From an uncultured Collinsella sp. (GTDB lineage: Bacteria; Actinomycetota; Coriobacteriia; Coriobacteriales; Coriobacteriaceae), in the NCBI GenBank assembly GCA_900542825.1, contig UQOY01000004.1:102953-166952 (forward strand): a stretch of 64,000 nt of DNA, given 5' to 3'. Numbering within the stretch: position 1 is the first letter of the stretch; the number at the start of each line of letters is the position of its first letter. Below, piece after piece: positions 1-7,926 of the stretch. A program made the position numbers and the translations under genes. A model generated the notes under the pieces. That model saw only the letters and a list, made by a program, of their open reading frames with translations. It did no database searches and was not told where the DNA came from.

Positions 1-952
1 CAGCCATGCCATCAGCAGAGCCTGCCGACGGAGCCATCGCGTTTGAAAACACATCGCCCGCAATGACCATTTCAGCCGGATCCTCTTTAACGTTAAATCC
101 GTACATCATGGCAACCGACTGCACCGCGCGATAATAGAGAAACATGCTGAATACGATATTGAAGGGCAAACCGGCAAACCCAGGAGCACCCGTCATCGCA
201 CCCTCGGTCGCCGCAAGCAGCAAGTGTCTACCGTTCTCACCTGCCGCAATCCTCGCGACGTCAAAACTGCGAAGCATGAATAACTCGTCAATCGAACGGA
301 TAGTAACGCCTTCAAGCGTAGTATTTGCGGCCTCAACAATCTGCGCCTCAGTAACGCTGTACTTGGCAGCTTGCTCCTCGATAGCTTTGAAACCATCGAC
401 GACCTGCTTCATAACCTGTGCATATAGCTCTTGTTGCTGAATCTCGCTTGTAAGCTCATCGACCGCATCTCCAACGGCAGTGCGAAGATTCTCCGGTATC
501 TTTAGCCCAGCCATATCGGTCAGCTGCTTGAGCTTTGAAGGCGCTACCATCTTTTCGTATTGCTCGGTCAATACCTCAAGCTCGGCAAGCTCTTGATTGG
601 TCAGCAACGGATCGGGCAACACCCAATCACCGTTATCGTCAACGAGCGTCGATGGCAGGCCGAGTTGCTCTTGTCGCTTTGCGCTGTAGCGTTCATTCGC
701 CGCGGCTGCAGTTGCAGAAGCAATCCCATTTGCAAAGTCAGTAATACCTTTAAGCGCATTATCCGCCAACGGGCTAGCGGCGTCCGCCAATTCACTCGAT
801 TTCTTTTGGGTCTCCTTGACCACACCCATAATGGCGTTTTGCGCGCCATTTAATGCTCCAAACATTATGTTCTCCAGCGAAGAAGAACCGACACCGGGCT
901 TCTGCTGCTTTTCGGGCTCCGCCTCACCAAACTGTTGTCGTTTATCGGACAC
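1..952 (-). CDS. EcsC family protein (partial, runs off the left edge)
   Basis: Reading leftward from a GTG at 952, an uninterrupted frame of 317 codons reaches the window edge. Around residue 250 it carries the glycine-rich stretch TEGAMTGAPGFAGLPFN followed by a hydrophobic helix, the hallmark of the EcsC family named after Bacillus EcsC, whose biochemical role is unknown. The first 60 residues are polar and low in complexity. The start is preceded by AAGG and lies 11 bp after the stop of the DUF4230 gene upstream, so the two are probably co-transcribed. The C-terminus is missing only because the window ends. The family assignment is from motif recognition. Confidence 0.75.
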   Translation of the reverse strand, partial: MSDKRQQFGEAEPEKQQKPGVGSSSLENIMFGALNGAQNAIMGVVKETQKKSSELADAASPLADNALKGITDFANGIASATAAAANERYSAKRQEQLGLPSTLVDDNGDWVLPDPLLTNQELAELEVLTEQYEKMVAPSKLKQLTDMAGLKIPENLRTAVGDAVDELTSEIQQQELYAQVMKQVVDGFKAIEEQAAKYSVTEAQIVEAANTTLEGVTIRSIDELFMLRSFDVARIAAGENGRHLLLAATEGAMTGAPGFAGLPFNIVFSMFLYYRAVQSVAMMYGFNVKEDPAEMVIAGDVFSNAMAPSAGSADGMA

Positions 953-963
953 ACCATTCACCC

Positions 964-1608
964 TTACTTAAACGTAACGTTAATATCGACATCGTCGCCG
1001 CATAGGGCTTTGACCTGTTTTTCGATCAATCCGCTGGCTCTATCATCAGATTCTTTGAGCATATCGCTCTCTTCGACCTTCTTGGTCTGCTCTTTCTTCG
1101 CCTGTTTCAACAGACCGTTCAGATCGTCCGTACTTACTTGATTCCAGTTCAGAAAACCATTGTCCTCAACATATTTCTTCAATGTATTGGGGTCTGTTGA
1201 GAAAGAGGTAATTTCCGAGTGAGGCAATGTAACCCTTACGCTCTTGACCTCTGAGTTCTCGTCGTTCATATCAACCCGCTTGATTTCAATCTTCATTTTA
1301 TCGGCATCGATCCCGATATCAGCCTTGCCGTCAATCGTTGCGACATATCGCTTAGACGTAAAGGGGTTTTCCCACCCAAGCGGATTCCCCGCTTCATCGA
1401 TTGAGAGCAGCTGCGTAAAGTTATATTCGTACGTCACAAGCTTTACGACCGGTGCGATCTCCTCGCGAATCGAATCATCGGTGATCGTTGTAGGATTACG
1501 TGTCAAATACAACCAGATACACCCGGCAGTCGCCACGGCCGTAACAGCCAGCAAACCGCCAAAGATTAGCTTTTGCGTTATTGTTGTAAACAAGTTTGTT
1601 CTTGTCAT
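964..1608 (-). CDS. DUF4230 domain-containing membrane-anchored protein
   Basis: This 214-residue protein has a single N-terminal membrane segment at about residues 12-34 and then an extracytoplasmic DUF4230-type domain (IREEIAPVVKLVTYEYNFTQ, then the lysine-rich KADIGIDADKMKIEI stretch). The function of DUF4230 is not known. I chose the ATG at 1608 because GAAAGG and AGG precede it at normal spacing; the frame extends about 24 codons further upstream without a ribosome site. It is followed after 11 bp by the EcsC-family gene, so the pair likely forms an operon involved in an envelope function (inference). Confidence 0.75.
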   Translation of the reverse strand: MTRTNLFTTITQKLIFGGLLAVTAVATAGCIWLYLTRNPTTITDDSIREEIAPVVKLVTYEYNFTQLLSIDEAGNPLGWENPFTSKRYVATIDGKADIGIDADKMKIEIKRVDMNDENSEVKSVRVTLPHSEITSFSTDPNTLKKYVEDNGFLNWNQVSTDDLNGLLKQAKKEQTKKVEESDMLKESDDRASGLIEKQVKALCGDDVDINVTFK

Positions 1609-1699
1609 CCTGCTTCGCCTTTCTTTTATGGGCCCGACTTCTCCATCATCTTCCATCGTGTACATGACGGCACGAATCATTCTGTCAACGGCTTAATGC

Positions 1700-1734
1700 A
1701 AAGCGCGACCGTTCGGAGAAAACGGCCGCGCTTT
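1700..1734. terminator. Hairpin terminator between lipoprotein and DUF4230 genes
   Basis: A 14-bp stem with one mismatch (AAAGCGCGaCCGTT against AACGGcCGCGCTTT) and a 7-base loop lies between two leftward genes. The T-rich run (CTTTTC) is on the plus-strand side, so termination of the lipoprotein transcript is plausible but not certain. Confidence 0.5.
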
Positions 1735-1752
1735 CTTTTCAATTCCCGCGAA

Positions 1753-2565
1753 CTATTCCTTGACGCTGTAACCCGACACCGTCGGCGCAAGCCTCGAGGC
1801 GTCAACCTCGCTCATTACCTCAAACTTCACCTTCTCGCCAGGCGCCCAGGCAGATGCATCTGCGTAGCATTCTTCCGCCCTCACACCATCGGCATCGTAA
1901 AGGGCAACGTTTAGATAAACGTTTTCGAACGATATGTCAGAGGTGTTTTCGACGATTGCAGTGTACGTATAGAGACCGTAGCCATCATCACTTTTCTCAA
2001 AGTTCGCCGATGAGAGCAAGCCGTTGATAACCTCATCGTTATGCGTCTTCTCCTCTACGGTCCTACCGTTCTTAATCAGCTCGTCAAACTCATCCTGATA
2101 CTCGTCATCGACTGTTAAGTCATATCGATCAACCAGTTTCTTAAGCTGTGCGGATCGTGCGTCGTAGGCCTTTTCCCATTCCTCGTAGTATTTAGGATCA
2201 GATTCCGCATACTTCTTGGTAACATCAAGCTGATCGTCAAGCAGGTTGAGATAGGCGATGACATCTTCCTGCATCTTAGTGTCTTTAAAAGGCGCCTTTT
2301 TGAGTTCTTTGTCGTTATCGATCTCGGTTTTAATTATCTCTTTTCGCACTTTATTCGAGCTTAGATCAGCATCTTCTCCAAGCGATTCGATATAATCCGA
2401 CCGCTTTTGATAACCTTGAGCGATCACAGCCATTGCACGGTCATCGGCATAATCAGGTTCAGCGTTTTTCTTCTCAGACTGCGAACAGCCGCTCAGCAGA
2501 AGCGCCCCACAAAACACCATCGCAAATAGCGCGGTCACCAGAGCCATTCCATAACGCCTTTTCAT
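1753..2565 (-). CDS. Secreted lipoprotein with C-terminal FxLYD-like domain
   Basis: The 270-residue product starts with MKRRYG, a hydrophobic core and the lipobox LLSGC, so Cys27 should be lipidated and the protein tethered outside the membrane. Residues 40-180 are charged and helical (rich in K, D and E). The last 75 residues contain YTAIVENTSDISFENVYLNV and ALYDADG, which resemble the FxLYD beta-sandwich found in many Gram-positive lipoproteins. AAGGAGG precedes the ATG at ideal spacing. A hairpin separates it from the DUF4230 gene downstream. No enzymatic motif is visible and the role is unknown. Confidence 0.8.
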   Translation of the reverse strand: MKRRYGMALVTALFAMVFCGALLLSGCSQSEKKNAEPDYADDRAMAVIAQGYQKRSDYIESLGEDADLSSNKVRKEIIKTEIDNDKELKKAPFKDTKMQEDVIAYLNLLDDQLDVTKKYAESDPKYYEEWEKAYDARSAQLKKLVDRYDLTVDDEYQDEFDELIKNGRTVEEKTHNDEVINGLLSSANFEKSDDGYGLYTYTAIVENTSDISFENVYLNVALYDADGVRAEECYADASAWAPGEKVKFEVMSEVDASRLAPTVSGYSVKE

Positions 2566-2600
2566 TTCGTCCTCCTTTTAATACAAAACACGAGATCTAG

Positions 2601-2719
2601 CCCCTCGTCAAAAAGCAGACGAATTGGCAACGCGGTGGCACTATTTGGTTCAAGGGCGTGAACTGGACAAACATCGAGGGAAGGAGTGAGCTCTGTTCAA
2701 TAAACTCCCCTCGTCAAAA
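2601..2719. repeat. 13-bp direct repeats flanking a 93-bp gap beside the recombinase
   Basis: CCCCTCGTCAAAA occurs at 2601-2613 and again at 2707-2719, the second copy 8 bp from the recombinase stop codon, with TCTAGC beside both copies. This could be a recombination footprint or chance; nothing in the sequence decides it. Confidence 0.45.
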
Positions 2720-2726
2720 TGTCTAG

Positions 2727-3362
2727 CTAAAGAAGACGGACAGACGGCGAACGGTCATATCCGTTCGCGTCCGCCCGTCTCCAACGATCAAACGTCGATG
2801 CGCTAACGTTCAAAAGCATTGCGGCCTCTTGCCTCGTAACCTCACCTCCTTCGAATGATTTGATGACATCGCGGTAGCTATCCGGACGTTCGAGCGTCGG
2901 TCTCCCAAATCTCACACCCCGCAGACGCGCCGACGCGATGCCCTCCGCCTGGCGTTGCTTGATGTTTTCGCGCTCTAGCTGCGCCACGTAGCTCAAGATC
3001 TGAAGGACCAGATCTGCCATGAACGTTCCCGTGATGCCATCGGGCTGCTCGCGCGTATCGAGCAGCGGCATATCAAGAACCACGATGGCAGCGTTCCTAT
3101 CCACCGTGATACGTCGCCACTCATCGAGGACTTCGCGATAATTGCGACCCAAACGATCGATACTTTTGATCACGAGAACGTCACCCGCGCGCAACCTGCG
3201 AAGAAGACGTTGGTACTGGGGACGCTTAAAGTCCTTACCGCTTGCCTTGTCAGCATAAATCTGGCTCCGTTGCACAGGAAACCTCCCTAGTGCGTCTAAC
3301 TGGCGGTCCAAATTCTGGTCCGCGGAAGAGACACGCGCATACCCAAAGATTCGATTGTCCAT
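2727..3362 (-). CDS. Serine recombinase (resolvase/invertase family)
   Basis: The protein of 211 residues has the resolvase-type catalytic domain: YARVSSADQNLDRQ at the N-terminus carries the nucleophilic serine, followed by GDVLVIKSIDRLGRNYRE, which contains the family's conserved Arg cluster, and GTFMADLVLQILSYVAQLERE leading into the long E-helix. The C-terminus (GEVTRQEAAMLLNVSASTFDRWRR) is a helix-turn-helix. The length matches small resolvases and invertases rather than large phage integrases. AGGGGC precedes the ATG. No inverted repeats of a transposon end and no transposase are nearby, so this is a solitary recombinase, possibly a relic of a mobile element or a local DNA invertase. 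Confidence 0.9.
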   Translation of the reverse strand: MDNRIFGYARVSSADQNLDRQLDALGRFPVQRSQIYADKASGKDFKRPQYQRLLRRLRAGDVLVIKSIDRLGRNYREVLDEWRRITVDRNAAIVVLDMPLLDTREQPDGITGTFMADLVLQILSYVAQLERENIKQRQAEGIASARLRGVRFGRPTLERPDSYRDVIKSFEGGEVTRQEAAMLLNVSASTFDRWRRADANGYDRSPSVRLL

Positions 3363-3517
3363 AATTGCCCCTATCGGCTACCTCTTGGCAGCATCAGCTC
3401 AAGCGAGAGCCCACTCACTATAGGGCGTGCAAATTTCGCGAATGGGTTGAGGTCATTTTGGCCCTCAGGCACAAGCTATTCAAGTGCCATGCCGACAGAT
3501 GCTGGCTTTTATTTTGA

Positions 3518-3548
3518 ATGTGACAAAGGGGCTGTCCCTTTGTCACAT
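3518..3548. repeat. 31-bp GGGAC-core palindrome, copy 1
   Basis: ATGTGACAAAGGG and CCCTTTGTCACAT flank a 5-base centre. The copy lies between the 5' ends of the recombinase (leftward) and ATPase (rightward) genes. It is one of eight near-identical copies in the window. Confidence 0.85.
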
Positions 3549-3634
3549 CGATGCACCAAATAACGAGCCATCGCTTTTAATCAGAATTAACTAGAATAAA
3601 ATGAAGTTAAACGGCGATGTGAAAGGAGAGCCTT

Positions 3635-4735
3635 GTGGAATATCTCGAGAACCCGTTTACCCCCAGTTTTGGTGAGGTTCCTGCCCATCTCGCCGGCCGA
3701 CAACAGATTATTCGGGATTTGGACCGTGCCTTCTTGAGCCAGCGTAGACGCCCGGAATTGACCTCGATCTTCTCGGGCGCGCGTGGAACCGGTAAAACCG
3801 CTCTCATGTCGTCGCTCGCGACAAGGGCGGAATCCCACGGCTGGATAGCGGTAAAGACGACCGCGCTCTCAGGAATGCTTGAGGAAATCGAGTTCGGGGC
3901 GAAACGAGCTGCAGGCCATCTCATCGACCCGTCTAACAACTTCGAAGTCACCGGTCTCGGAATTGCACCACTCGGCAGTATCGAGGTCAATCGCGTTCAC
4001 GATGCCTCGACCTGGCGGTATCGTATGAGCGACATCATCGACCAGCTCAACGAGGCGGGCACCGGGCTGCTCGTCACGGTTGACGAGGTGGACCCGACAC
4101 TCGACGAGATGATTCAGCTCGCAGCGACGTATCAGCACTTTGTGACCGATGGGAAACGCGTCGCCCTGCTCATGGCGGGACTTCCCAACAACGTCTCGAC
4201 GTTGCTGAACCACAAGACGGTCTCGTTCCTTCGCCGCGCCCAACAATATCATCTGGGTCGCATTGCCGACTATGACGTACGCGAGGCCTTGATTCGCACA
4301 ATCCAGGAAAACGATCGCCTGGCAGATGCTGAGGGAATCGATAGAGCCGTTCGCTCGATCTCTGGTTTTCCCTTCCTATTGCAACTTGTAGGCTACCGTG
4401 CCTGGGATCTCACAAGCGATTCGAAGGAAATCTCGTCACGCGACTTTGACCTGGGAATCAAAATCGCGCGCGACGAGATGGACGACCGAATCCTCGCGGC
4501 AACCTATCGGGAACTCACGGCAGAGGACAAGCGATTCCTCATCGCCATGCTCGATGACGAGGAAGAGTCCACCACCGCTGACCTTGTCGAGCGCCTTAAG
4601 CGTTCGCCGCAGCAGGTCTCCCGCTACCGACGCCGCATGATAGATGCCGGCATCATCGGGGAACGAGGACGAGGGCTCGTCGCATTTGAATTGCCATTCT
4701 TCCGCGACTATCTCGCGGCTCAATGCGTGAAATAG
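3635..4735 (+). CDS. AAA+ ATPase with C-terminal winged helix (paralogue 1)
   Basis: This 366-residue protein has Walker A GARGTGKT at residues 48-55 and Walker B LLVTVDE at about 145-151. A conserved TVSFLRRAQQ segment follows and the C-terminus (residues 300-350) reads as a winged helix (STTADLVERLKRSPQQVSRYRRRM). The architecture resembles Orc1/Cdc6- or STAND-like P-loop proteins that bind DNA. The substrate and partner are unknown. The start is GTG at 3635 with GAAAGGAG upstream. A 37%-type paralogue by eye lies at 7926-9044 on the other strand and a decayed third copy at 51021-51260. The 31-bp palindrome sits on both sides of the gene. Confidence 0.8.
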   Translation: MEYLENPFTPSFGEVPAHLAGRQQIIRDLDRAFLSQRRRPELTSIFSGARGTGKTALMSSLATRAESHGWIAVKTTALSGMLEEIEFGAKRAAGHLIDPSNNFEVTGLGIAPLGSIEVNRVHDASTWRYRMSDIIDQLNEAGTGLLVTVDEVDPTLDEMIQLAATYQHFVTDGKRVALLMAGLPNNVSTLLNHKTVSFLRRAQQYHLGRIADYDVREALIRTIQENDRLADAEGIDRAVRSISGFPFLLQLVGYRAWDLTSDSKEISSRDFDLGIKIARDEMDDRILAATYRELTAEDKRFLIAMLDDEEESTTADLVERLKRSPQQVSRYRRRMIDAGIIGERGRGLVAFELPFFRDYLAAQCVK

Positions 4736-4741
4736 AAGTCA

Positions 4742-4772
4742 ATGTGACAAAGGGTCTGCCCCTTTGTCACAT
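4742..4772. repeat. 31-bp GGGAC-core palindrome, copy 2
   Basis: ATGTGACAAAGGG and CCCTTTGTCACAT arms surround a TCTGC centre. The element lies in a 40-bp gap between two convergent genes: 6 bp after the ATPase stop codon and 3 bp from the stop codon of the UvrA-like gene. It may serve as a shared 3' end. Confidence 0.85.
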
Positions 4773-4775
4773 CGC

Positions 4776-7268
4776 CTATAGATAGCGGCCGGTAATGCTC
4801 TTGGGGCAGGCAGCGATATCCGTCGGCGTACCGGCGCAGACGATTTGCCCGCCCGCGTCGCCACCGCCCGGGCCCATGTCGATCACGTAATCGGCGTTAC
4901 GGATAAGGTCGAGATCGTGCTCGATCACGACAACTGTGGCGCCCTTGGCAACGAGGCCGTCGAACACACTCAGCAACACCTGAACATCGAGCGGATGTAG
5001 TCCGATCGTGGGCTCGTCGAACACAAACACGGCATCATCCTGCACACGGCCCATCTCGCTCGCAAGCTTAAGACGCTGCGCCTCGCCGCCCGAGAGCGCC
5101 GGCGTAGGCTCACCAAGCGTGAGATAGCCCAAGCCCAGGTCGTGCAAGGTCTGCAAACGCGTCTGAACTTTCTTGAGCCCCACCGTGGCGTCAAGGGCCT
5201 CGTCTACACTCATATCCATGAGCTGCGGCAACGTAAGTAGGCTCCCGTCTTTGCCCTCGCGATGGACATGCGAAGCCGTGTCTGCATAACGCGAACCGCG
5301 ACATGCTGGGCAGACGATCTCGACGTCGGGCAAAAACTGCACGTCGAGCGATATCAAGCCCGTGCCATCGCACGTAGGGCAGCGCAGAGTGCCAGTGTTG
5401 TAGCTAAAGGCACCTGCCTTGTAGCCGGCTGCCTTGGCCTCTGGCGTGCGGGCGAAAGCGCGGCGCAGCTCATCATGGATGTCGGCATAAGTCGCCACCG
5501 TCGAACGCACGTTAGCGCCGATGGGCGTGGCGTCAATCAGGTTGGCGCGTGCGATGCCCTCGGCATCGACCCAGCGCACATGTTTTGGCAGGCGCTCGCC
5601 AGTTGCCTGAGCCTTAAGTGCCGGGATGAGCGTCTCGAGCACCAACGTCGTCTTGCCTGAACCCGAAACACCCGTCACTGCGACAAGGCGGCCGCGCGGA
5701 ATATCGACTTCGAGCGGCTTGACGGTATGGATGGCATCGGTTGCCATGCGGATATGTCCCTGGTCGAACATTTCCTCGTCAGTCACCTGCGGACGCAAGC
5801 GCTTGGACTCCGAGCGCAAAAACGGGGCGATGCGACTGCCCTGCGATTGCTCGACCTCATCCACCGTACCCGCGGCAATCACATTGCCACCGTCCGCTCC
5901 GGCAACGGGGCCCATCTCGACCAGATAATCAGCCTCCGCCAGCACGCGTGTGTCGTGGTCGACAACAACCACGGTGTTGCCGTCATCCACCAGATCGCGC
6001 ATCACGCCTACCAGGCCGTCAACATTGGCAGGATGCAAGCCGATCGAGGGCTCGTCCAGCACATAGAGCACACCTGTCGATCGGTTGCGCACCACGCGGG
6101 CAAGCTGCACGCGCTGGCGCTCACCCGTGGAGAGCGTGGCACCGGCGCGATCGAGCGAAAGATAATCGAGGCCCAGATCGACTAGGCGACGGGCCGCACC
6201 CAAAAACGAATCGCAGATATCCGTCGCCATGGGTTGCATCTCGGTCGGCAAGGATGCGGGCACCCCGCGCACCCACTCAATCGCCTCGCCCAATGTCATG
6301 GCCGCCGCCTGTGCCAGATTGATACCGCGCACCCGGGGCTGGCGCGCAGCCTCGGAGAGACGCGTGCCGCCGCAGTCACGGCATGGCCCCTCGCGCAAAA
6401 AGCGTGCAACGCGTTTGAGGCCCTTGTCGTCCTTAACCTTGGCGAGCGCATTCTCGACCGTATAGACGGCGTTGTAATAGGTAAAGTCGAGCGGCGTGGC
6501 GCCCTCGCCGTTTTTGGGAACGTAAAGAATGTGCTTCTTAACCGCCGGACCGTGGAACACAATGTCGCGCTCTTGAGGCGTGAGCTGGTTAAACGGCACG
6601 TCGGTACGCACACCCATCTCGCCGGCCACCTGCTTCATCAGATCCCACATGAGCGTACCCCAGGGAAGCACTGCGCCCTCGTTGATGGTCTTTGACTCGT
6701 CGGGCACCAGGCTCGCCTCGTCCACCTCGCGCATGACACCGGTGCCGCCACAGGTGGGACATGCACCGCCGCTGTTAAAGGCAAGGTCCTCGGCGCTCGG
6801 AGCGTAGAACTCGCGGCCGCATGCGGAGCACGTGAGCGACAGGCCAGCCGCTACGTTAAGGCTCGGCTCCACGCGCGCCCCGCAGTGCGGGCACACGTGA
6901 TGGGCGCAGCGGCTAAAGAGCAGGCGCAAGCTATTGTTGAGCTCGGTCATGGTGCCAAAGGTCGAGCGCACGCCCGGCACGCTGGGGCGCTGATGCAATG
7001 CGAGCGCCGCCGGCACGTGCAGCACCTCGTCCACCTGGGCGTGCTCGGCTTGCGTCAGGCGACGTCGAGTATAGGTGCTGAGTGCCTCCAAGTAGCGACG
7101 CGAGCCCTCGGCATAAAGAACTCCCAGCGCCAGCGAACTCTTGCCCGAACCCGACACGCCGGCAATACCCACGAGCTTTCCCAGCGGGATATCAATATCG
7201 ATGTCCTTAAGGTTATGGACGCGCGCGCCACGCACCTCGATAGCACTTGGTTGTTGCGACACCGTCAT
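4776..7268 (-). CDS. UvrA-family ABC ATPase (UvrA paralogue)
   Basis: The product of 830 residues has two ABC modules. The first has GVSGSGKSSLA, zinc-binding CPHCG/CSACG and CPTCGGTG pairs, and the signature LSTGERQRVQLA. The second has GVSGSGKTTLV, CPTCDGTG/CPACRGS and LSGGEAQRLKLA. It is about 110 residues shorter than the canonical excision-repair UvrA and lacks its full insertion domains, so it is probably a UvrA2/drug-resistance type paralogue rather than the main repair subunit (inference). I chose the ATG at 7268, which has GGAAGG upstream; a longer frame reaches into the palindrome at 7291 and is unlikely. No uvrB or uvrC is nearby. Confidence 0.85.
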   Translation of the reverse strand: MTVSQQPSAIEVRGARVHNLKDIDIDIPLGKLVGIAGVSGSGKSSLALGVLYAEGSRRYLEALSTYTRRRLTQAEHAQVDEVLHVPAALALHQRPSVPGVRSTFGTMTELNNSLRLLFSRCAHHVCPHCGARVEPSLNVAAGLSLTCSACGREFYAPSAEDLAFNSGGACPTCGGTGVMREVDEASLVPDESKTINEGAVLPWGTLMWDLMKQVAGEMGVRTDVPFNQLTPQERDIVFHGPAVKKHILYVPKNGEGATPLDFTYYNAVYTVENALAKVKDDKGLKRVARFLREGPCRDCGGTRLSEAARQPRVRGINLAQAAAMTLGEAIEWVRGVPASLPTEMQPMATDICDSFLGAARRLVDLGLDYLSLDRAGATLSTGERQRVQLARVVRNRSTGVLYVLDEPSIGLHPANVDGLVGVMRDLVDDGNTVVVVDHDTRVLAEADYLVEMGPVAGADGGNVIAAGTVDEVEQSQGSRIAPFLRSESKRLRPQVTDEEMFDQGHIRMATDAIHTVKPLEVDIPRGRLVAVTGVSGSGKTTLVLETLIPALKAQATGERLPKHVRWVDAEGIARANLIDATPIGANVRSTVATYADIHDELRRAFARTPEAKAAGYKAGAFSYNTGTLRCPTCDGTGLISLDVQFLPDVEIVCPACRGSRYADTASHVHREGKDGSLLTLPQLMDMSVDEALDATVGLKKVQTRLQTLHDLGLGYLTLGEPTPALSGGEAQRLKLASEMGRVQDDAVFVFDEPTIGLHPLDVQVLLSVFDGLVAKGATVVVIEHDLDLIRNADYVIDMGPGGGDAGGQIVCAGTPTDIAACPKSITGRYL

Positions 7269-7290
7269 CGCTCCCCTTCCAGTTGATCGA

Positions 7291-7321
7291 ATATGACAAG
7301 AGGACTGTCCCTTTGTCACAT
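7291..7321. repeat. 31-bp GGGAC-core palindrome, copy 3 (degenerate left arm)
   Basis: The right arm CCCTTTGTCACAT is intact, and the left arm has drifted (ATATGACAAGAGG). The copy is 14 bp after the stop codon of the acetyltransferase gene, between it and the UvrA-like gene. Confidence 0.75.
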
Positions 7322-7335
7322 CACTCGTGCCGCGC

Positions 7336-7875
7336 CTACCCGCGCCAGTCTTCGCGGGTCAAATACGTAAAGTACTCGGTACGTACATCGCCCATAAGCT
7401 CGCAGGGCACGTCGCGCTCAACGTGATGTGGCGCGAACCCACATTTTTGCTGGACGCGTAGCGACTTGTTATTGCCCTCGTAGTATCCGCACCAAAGCGC
7501 CTTGCAGCCAAGCGTTTCGAACGCATAGCGCTGCATGGCTCGTACTGCTTCGGGAGCAAAGCCTCGGCCCCAAAATGGCTTGGCGATCCAATAGCCCACC
7601 TCGAACTCGAGTCCGCCTCTTTGGCTGTTCGACTCACAGCGAGGCGGCATGAGCCCGATGCTGCCCACGGGCTCGTCTGTCTCAGGCAGGCAAATGGCAA
7701 AGGTATGGGGCGCCGTAAAGACCGTCCGAATGATCTCTCTGCTTTCCTCAATGCTTCGATGGGGCGGCCAGCCCGCAGCCGGCCCCACGTCCAGAACGCT
7801 TGCATATGTAAACAGGCTCGCCGCATCCGTCTCGCGCCACGGGCGAAGCGTCAAGCGCTCAGTATGGATCACCAT
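7336..7875 (-). CDS. GNAT family N-acetyltransferase (RimJ/RimL-like)
   Basis: The 179-residue protein begins IHTERLTLRPWRETDAASLF, the typical start of the RimJ/RimL/Acetyltransf_3 group. It contains the acetyl-CoA-binding region EVGYWIAKPFWGRGFAPEAV and the terminal GFAPHHVER segment. Such enzymes acetylate protein N-termini or small amines; the substrate here cannot be read from the sequence. It is one of two GNAT proteins in the window (the other is at 11446-11934). It is flanked on both sides by copies of the 31-bp palindrome and is co-oriented with the UvrA-like gene. Confidence 0.85.
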   Translation of the reverse strand: MVIHTERLTLRPWRETDAASLFTYASVLDVGPAAGWPPHRSIEESREIIRTVFTAPHTFAICLPETDEPVGSIGLMPPRCESNSQRGGLEFEVGYWIAKPFWGRGFAPEAVRAMQRYAFETLGCKALWCGYYEGNNKSLRVQQKCGFAPHHVERDVPCELMGDVRTEYFTYLTREDWRG

Positions 7876-7896
7876 GTTTTGACCTCACATCTATCG

Positions 7897-7926
7897 ATGT
7901 GACAAAGGGACCGTCCCTTTTCACAT
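7897..7926. repeat. GGGAC-core palindrome, copy 4 (30 bp, one base lost)
   Basis: ATGTGACAAAGGG is followed by ACCGT and CCCTTTTCACAT, the right arm lacking one G. Its last base is the first base of the reverse-strand stop codon of ATPase paralogue 2 (7926-7928), so the element begins directly at the stop. Confidence 0.8.

Noticed and set aside
2727..3362. Complete transposon or integron
   Set aside because: No terminal inverted repeats, transposase or cassette genes flank the recombinase.
4776..7268. Canonical uvrA
   Set aside because: About 110 residues too short and without uvrB or uvrC nearby, so a UvrA paralogue is more likely.
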